The notes beneath the pieces were generated by a model. That model did not search any database. It was not told the origin of the DNA and saw only the letters and a program-made list of their open reading frames with translations. From assembly GCA_011051075.1 (NCBI GenBank), contig DREN01000347.1:1-6815 (forward strand): a DNA stretch of 6,815 nucleotides, given 5' to 3'. Numbering within the stretch: the stretch's first letter is position 1; each line of letters opens with the position of its first letter. This document shows positions 4,880 to 6,815 of this stretch, one piece after another. Source of the stretch: Deltaproteobacteria bacterium (GTDB lineage Bacteria > Desulfobacterota > DSM-4660 > Desulfatiglandales > Desulfatiglandaceae). The translations under genes were made by a program, and so were the position numbers.

Positions 4880-6442
4880 ATGAACAGATGGCGACTGTTA
4901 GACACGCCGGCCATGAGCGCGGCTGAAAACATGGCCCTGGATGATACCCTGCTTGAGCTCAAAGGGAAGGGGGCGTCCCCCGATACCATACGCTTTCTGC
5001 AGTTTTCGCCCAGGGCCGTGCTGGTGGGCTTTCATCAGTCGGTGGCAGAGGAGATCCGCGGTGAGTACTGCTGGGCCAATAACATAGAGATAAACCGGCG
5101 GGTCACCGGGGGCGGGGCCATATTCTTTGATGAGAGCCAGTTGGGCTGGGAGGTGATCTGCAGCAAGGGCTTCTTTGACGTGACCATCCCCAACAACGCC
5201 CTTTTCAGGACCCTTTGCGCGCCGGTCATAACGGGCCTTCAGTCCTTTGGCATCAGATCGGCCTTTCGGCCCAGGAACGACATCGAGATCAGGGGCAGGA
5301 AGATATCGGGCACCGGGGGCACGGAATCTGACGGCGCATTTCTTTTTCAGGGGACCATGCTTACCGATTTTGACGTGGATGCCATGCTCAGGAGCCTCAG
5401 GATCCCGGTGGAGAAGCTCAAGGCCAAGGAGATCGATTCGGTAAAGGAGAGGGTCACCTGTCTCAAATGGGAGTTGGGGTACACTCCGGCTTTGGAGGAG
5501 ATCAAGGAGGCCATCAAGCGGGGCTTTGAGAAGCATCTGAGCATCAGGCTCGAACCTGCCGGTCTTACCCGTGGAGAAGAGAGACTGTTTGAGAAAAAAC
5601 TGGAGTATTATCGGTCAGAGGAATGGATAGACATGGTCAGGCCACGCTTTCAGAGGCGTGAGTCGGTTCAGTCGGCGTACAAGAGCGATGCCGGAATGGT
5701 CAGGTTCACCCTGGTGGTCAATCCTGTGCAAGGGGTCTTGAAAGAGGCCTATATCACAGGTGATATCCTATCCTTTCCCACCGACGCTCTGCTCCACCTG
5801 GAGGCCAGGCTTAAGGGGATTCCCCTAGACCGGGACCGGATACACGGGATAATCAGGGGGTTCTTTGAACAGGGCCGTATCCATGTCCCGGGCATGTCAT
5901 GCGACGATTTTCTGAAACCCCTGGATCAGGCGCTCAGCAAGATCGAGATATCGAAAGCAGGGATACCCCTCGAACACTGCAACCTGATCTCTGTAACCAA
6001 CGGAACCTTTGAGGAGGTGTTAAGGGAGAGACCCTCTGTCCTCCTGCTCCCCTACTGCGCCAAGCTGACCGATTGTGATATGAGGTATGAAAAGGGCTGC
6101 GACCTGTGCGGGGCATGTTCCGTTGGAGATGCATGGACAGTGGGCCTTGACAGAGAGATGATGGTCGTCTCCATCGTGAGCTTTGAGGACCTGTGGGATG
6201 AGCTTGAGAGGATGAAGAGGGCCGGGGTCAGGGCCTTTGTCGGGTGCTGCTGCCAGCCCTTTTTTACCAAGCACGTGGATGATTTTGAAAAGGCCGGGAT
6301 TCCCGGCATACTTCTTGATATCGATGACACCACCTGTTACGACCTTGATCAGGCAAAGGAGGCCTATGCAGGGAAGTTCGCGAACCAGACCAGGGTAAAC
6401 CTGGACCTGCTGGACGCCGTACTGAGCGTAGGCCTCAGGTGA
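4880..6442 (+). CDS. lplA: Lipoate-protein ligase A fused to a C-terminal DUF116 domain
   Basis: A 520-residue protein against about 340 for E. coli LplA. Residues 1 to about 255 are the ligase catalytic domain, which activates lipoate (or octanoate) as the AMP ester and transfers it to a lysine of lipoyl carrier domains. Visible are the INRRVTGGGAIFFD loop (71-84) and the catalytic lysine K141 in GRKISGTGG. Residues about 268-345 match the LplA accessory domain (YKSDAGMVRF, ITGDILSFP). Residues about 355-515 match DUF116, with C393, C399, C407, C410, C413, C456-C458 and C486, and the motif GCCCQPFFTKH (455-465). No signal peptide or membrane segment; cytoplasmic. CGGAG lies seven bases before the ATG. 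The flavoprotein gene follows after 11 bp, probably in one operon. Ligase and DUF116 calls are firm; DUF116 function is unknown to me. Confidence 0.9.
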   Translation: MNRWRLLDTPAMSAAENMALDDTLLELKGKGASPDTIRFLQFSPRAVLVGFHQSVAEEIRGEYCWANNIEINRRVTGGGAIFFDESQLGWEVICSKGFFDVTIPNNALFRTLCAPVITGLQSFGIRSAFRPRNDIEIRGRKISGTGGTESDGAFLFQGTMLTDFDVDAMLRSLRIPVEKLKAKEIDSVKERVTCLKWELGYTPALEEIKEAIKRGFEKHLSIRLEPAGLTRGEERLFEKKLEYYRSEEWIDMVRPRFQRRESVQSAYKSDAGMVRFTLVVNPVQGVLKEAYITGDILSFPTDALLHLEARLKGIPLDRDRIHGIIRGFFEQGRIHVPGMSCDDFLKPLDQALSKIEISKAGIPLEHCNLISVTNGTFEEVLRERPSVLLLPYCAKLTDCDMRYEKGCDLCGACSVGDAWTVGLDREMMVVSIVSFEDLWDELERMKRAGVRAFVGCCCQPFFTKHVDDFEKAGIPGILLDIDDTTCYDLDQAKEAYAGKFANQTRVNLDLLDAVLSVGLR

Positions 6443-6453
6443 AGGGCAGGTCC

Positions 6454-6815
6454 GTGCGCGTCAGGAAGTGTCATGTCCTTGTGGTTGGGGCAGGGCCTGC
6501 CGGGTCTTCGGCAGCACTGGCCGCGGCCGGCCAGGGCCTTCGGGTGCTGATGGTGGAGCGTCGCCCTGTCGTAGGGGTGCCGGTGCGGTGCGCCGAATAT
6601 ATTCCCGCCCCCCTAATGGGGGAGATCGATGTGGGTCGGGACTTTATGGTCCAGTCTGTGCAGGGGATGAAGACTATCCTGCCGGACGGCGAGATAAAGG
6701 TGATGCGGGCCCCCGGTCATACCATCAGGCGGGATCTCTTTGACCAGGCCCTGGCCCGGAGGGCAGGGGAGGCAGGGGTGGAGACGCTCCTTTCCGCGAG
6801 GGTCCTGTCCAGGGA
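6454..6815 (+). CDS. FAD-dependent oxidoreductase, geranylgeranyl reductase family (5' part; runs off the window)
   Basis: The first 120 residues of a flavoprotein cut by the window edge. HVLVVGAGPAGSSAAL (7-22) is the GxGxxG dinucleotide-binding loop, followed by VLMVERR with E35 as the ribose-binding acid. GVPVRCAEYIP (41-51) matches the P-x-x-C-x-E segment after the Rossmann loop in geranylgeranyl reductase-like enzymes, and TIRRDLFDQALARRAGEAG also fits. GTG at 6454 is preferred, with GAAGGG seven bases upstream. Another in-frame GTG at 6439 overlaps the ligase stop as GTGA but lacks a clear ribosome binding site. A similar flavoprotein (as I recall, called LipT) accompanies LipS1/LipS2 lipoate assembly genes in sulfur oxidisers, so it may supply electrons for lipoate synthesis. 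An isoprenoid-lipid reductase is the alternative. Confidence 0.85.
   Translation, partial: MRVRKCHVLVVGAGPAGSSAALAAAGQGLRVLMVERRPVVGVPVRCAEYIPAPLMGEIDVGRDFMVQSVQGMKTILPDGEIKVMRAPGHTIRRDLFDQALARRAGEAGVETLLSARVLSR

Noticed and set aside
4898..5536. 212-codon minus-strand open frame inside the ligase gene
   Set aside because: Antisense shadow of a clearly coding LplA domain, with no RBS or motif.
6468..6743. ATG-initiated plus-strand frame after the ligase gene
   Set aside because: It is out of frame with the flavoprotein whose Rossmann motif runs from 6454; the encoded sequence is Gly/Arg/Pro-rich with no family resemblance.

Overview
The window holds eight protein-coding genes in two blocks, one of them cut by the right edge. 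Codon use is GC-leaning, most Shine-Dalgarno sites are strong GGAGG types, and one promoter looks sigma-70-like. The gene mix is a mitochondrial-type hydroxyacid-oxoacid transhydrogenase, vapBC modules, and a lipoate ligase fused to DUF116 followed by a geranylgeranyl-reductase-like flavoprotein. This suggests an anaerobic bacterium, perhaps a sulfate-reducing or syntrophic Desulfobacterota (formerly Deltaproteobacteria). That placement is an inference from gene content; the window has no rRNA or marker gene.

Left block, all on the minus strand (about 133-4342). In transcription order, right to left: (i) an unrecognised 263-residue protein with two helix-turn-helix-like segments and a C-terminal part that may be a PD-(D/E)XK-like nuclease fold (3551-4342); (ii) a VapB/VapC pair (3080-3328 and 2662-3099) with a tandem 12-bp repeat over its putative -10; (iii) a hydroxyacid-oxoacid transhydrogenase of the iron-containing alcohol dehydrogenase superfamily (1081-2361), followed by a strong hairpin; (iv) a second, unrelated RHH antitoxin/PIN toxin pair (537-809 and 133-537) with a good promoter overlapped by helically phased ATGA repeats. 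The two modules flank the metabolic gene, so this looks like an accessory or stabilised segment. No transposase or integrase is visible.

Right block, plus strand (4880 to the end). After a 537-bp divergent gap come a 520-residue three-part protein (lipoate-protein ligase catalytic domain, ligase accessory domain, cysteine-rich DUF116) and, 11 bp later, the start of an FAD-dependent oxidoreductase of the geranylgeranyl reductase family. This pair resembles the setting of the alternative LipS1/LipS2-type lipoate assembly systems. It is the most interesting part of the window: a candidate lipoate-assembly operon in which DUF116 has been fused to the ligase. Two small hairpins lie directly in front of the ligase start codon.

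No rRNA, tRNA, CRISPR array, insertion sequence or phage gene was recognised.
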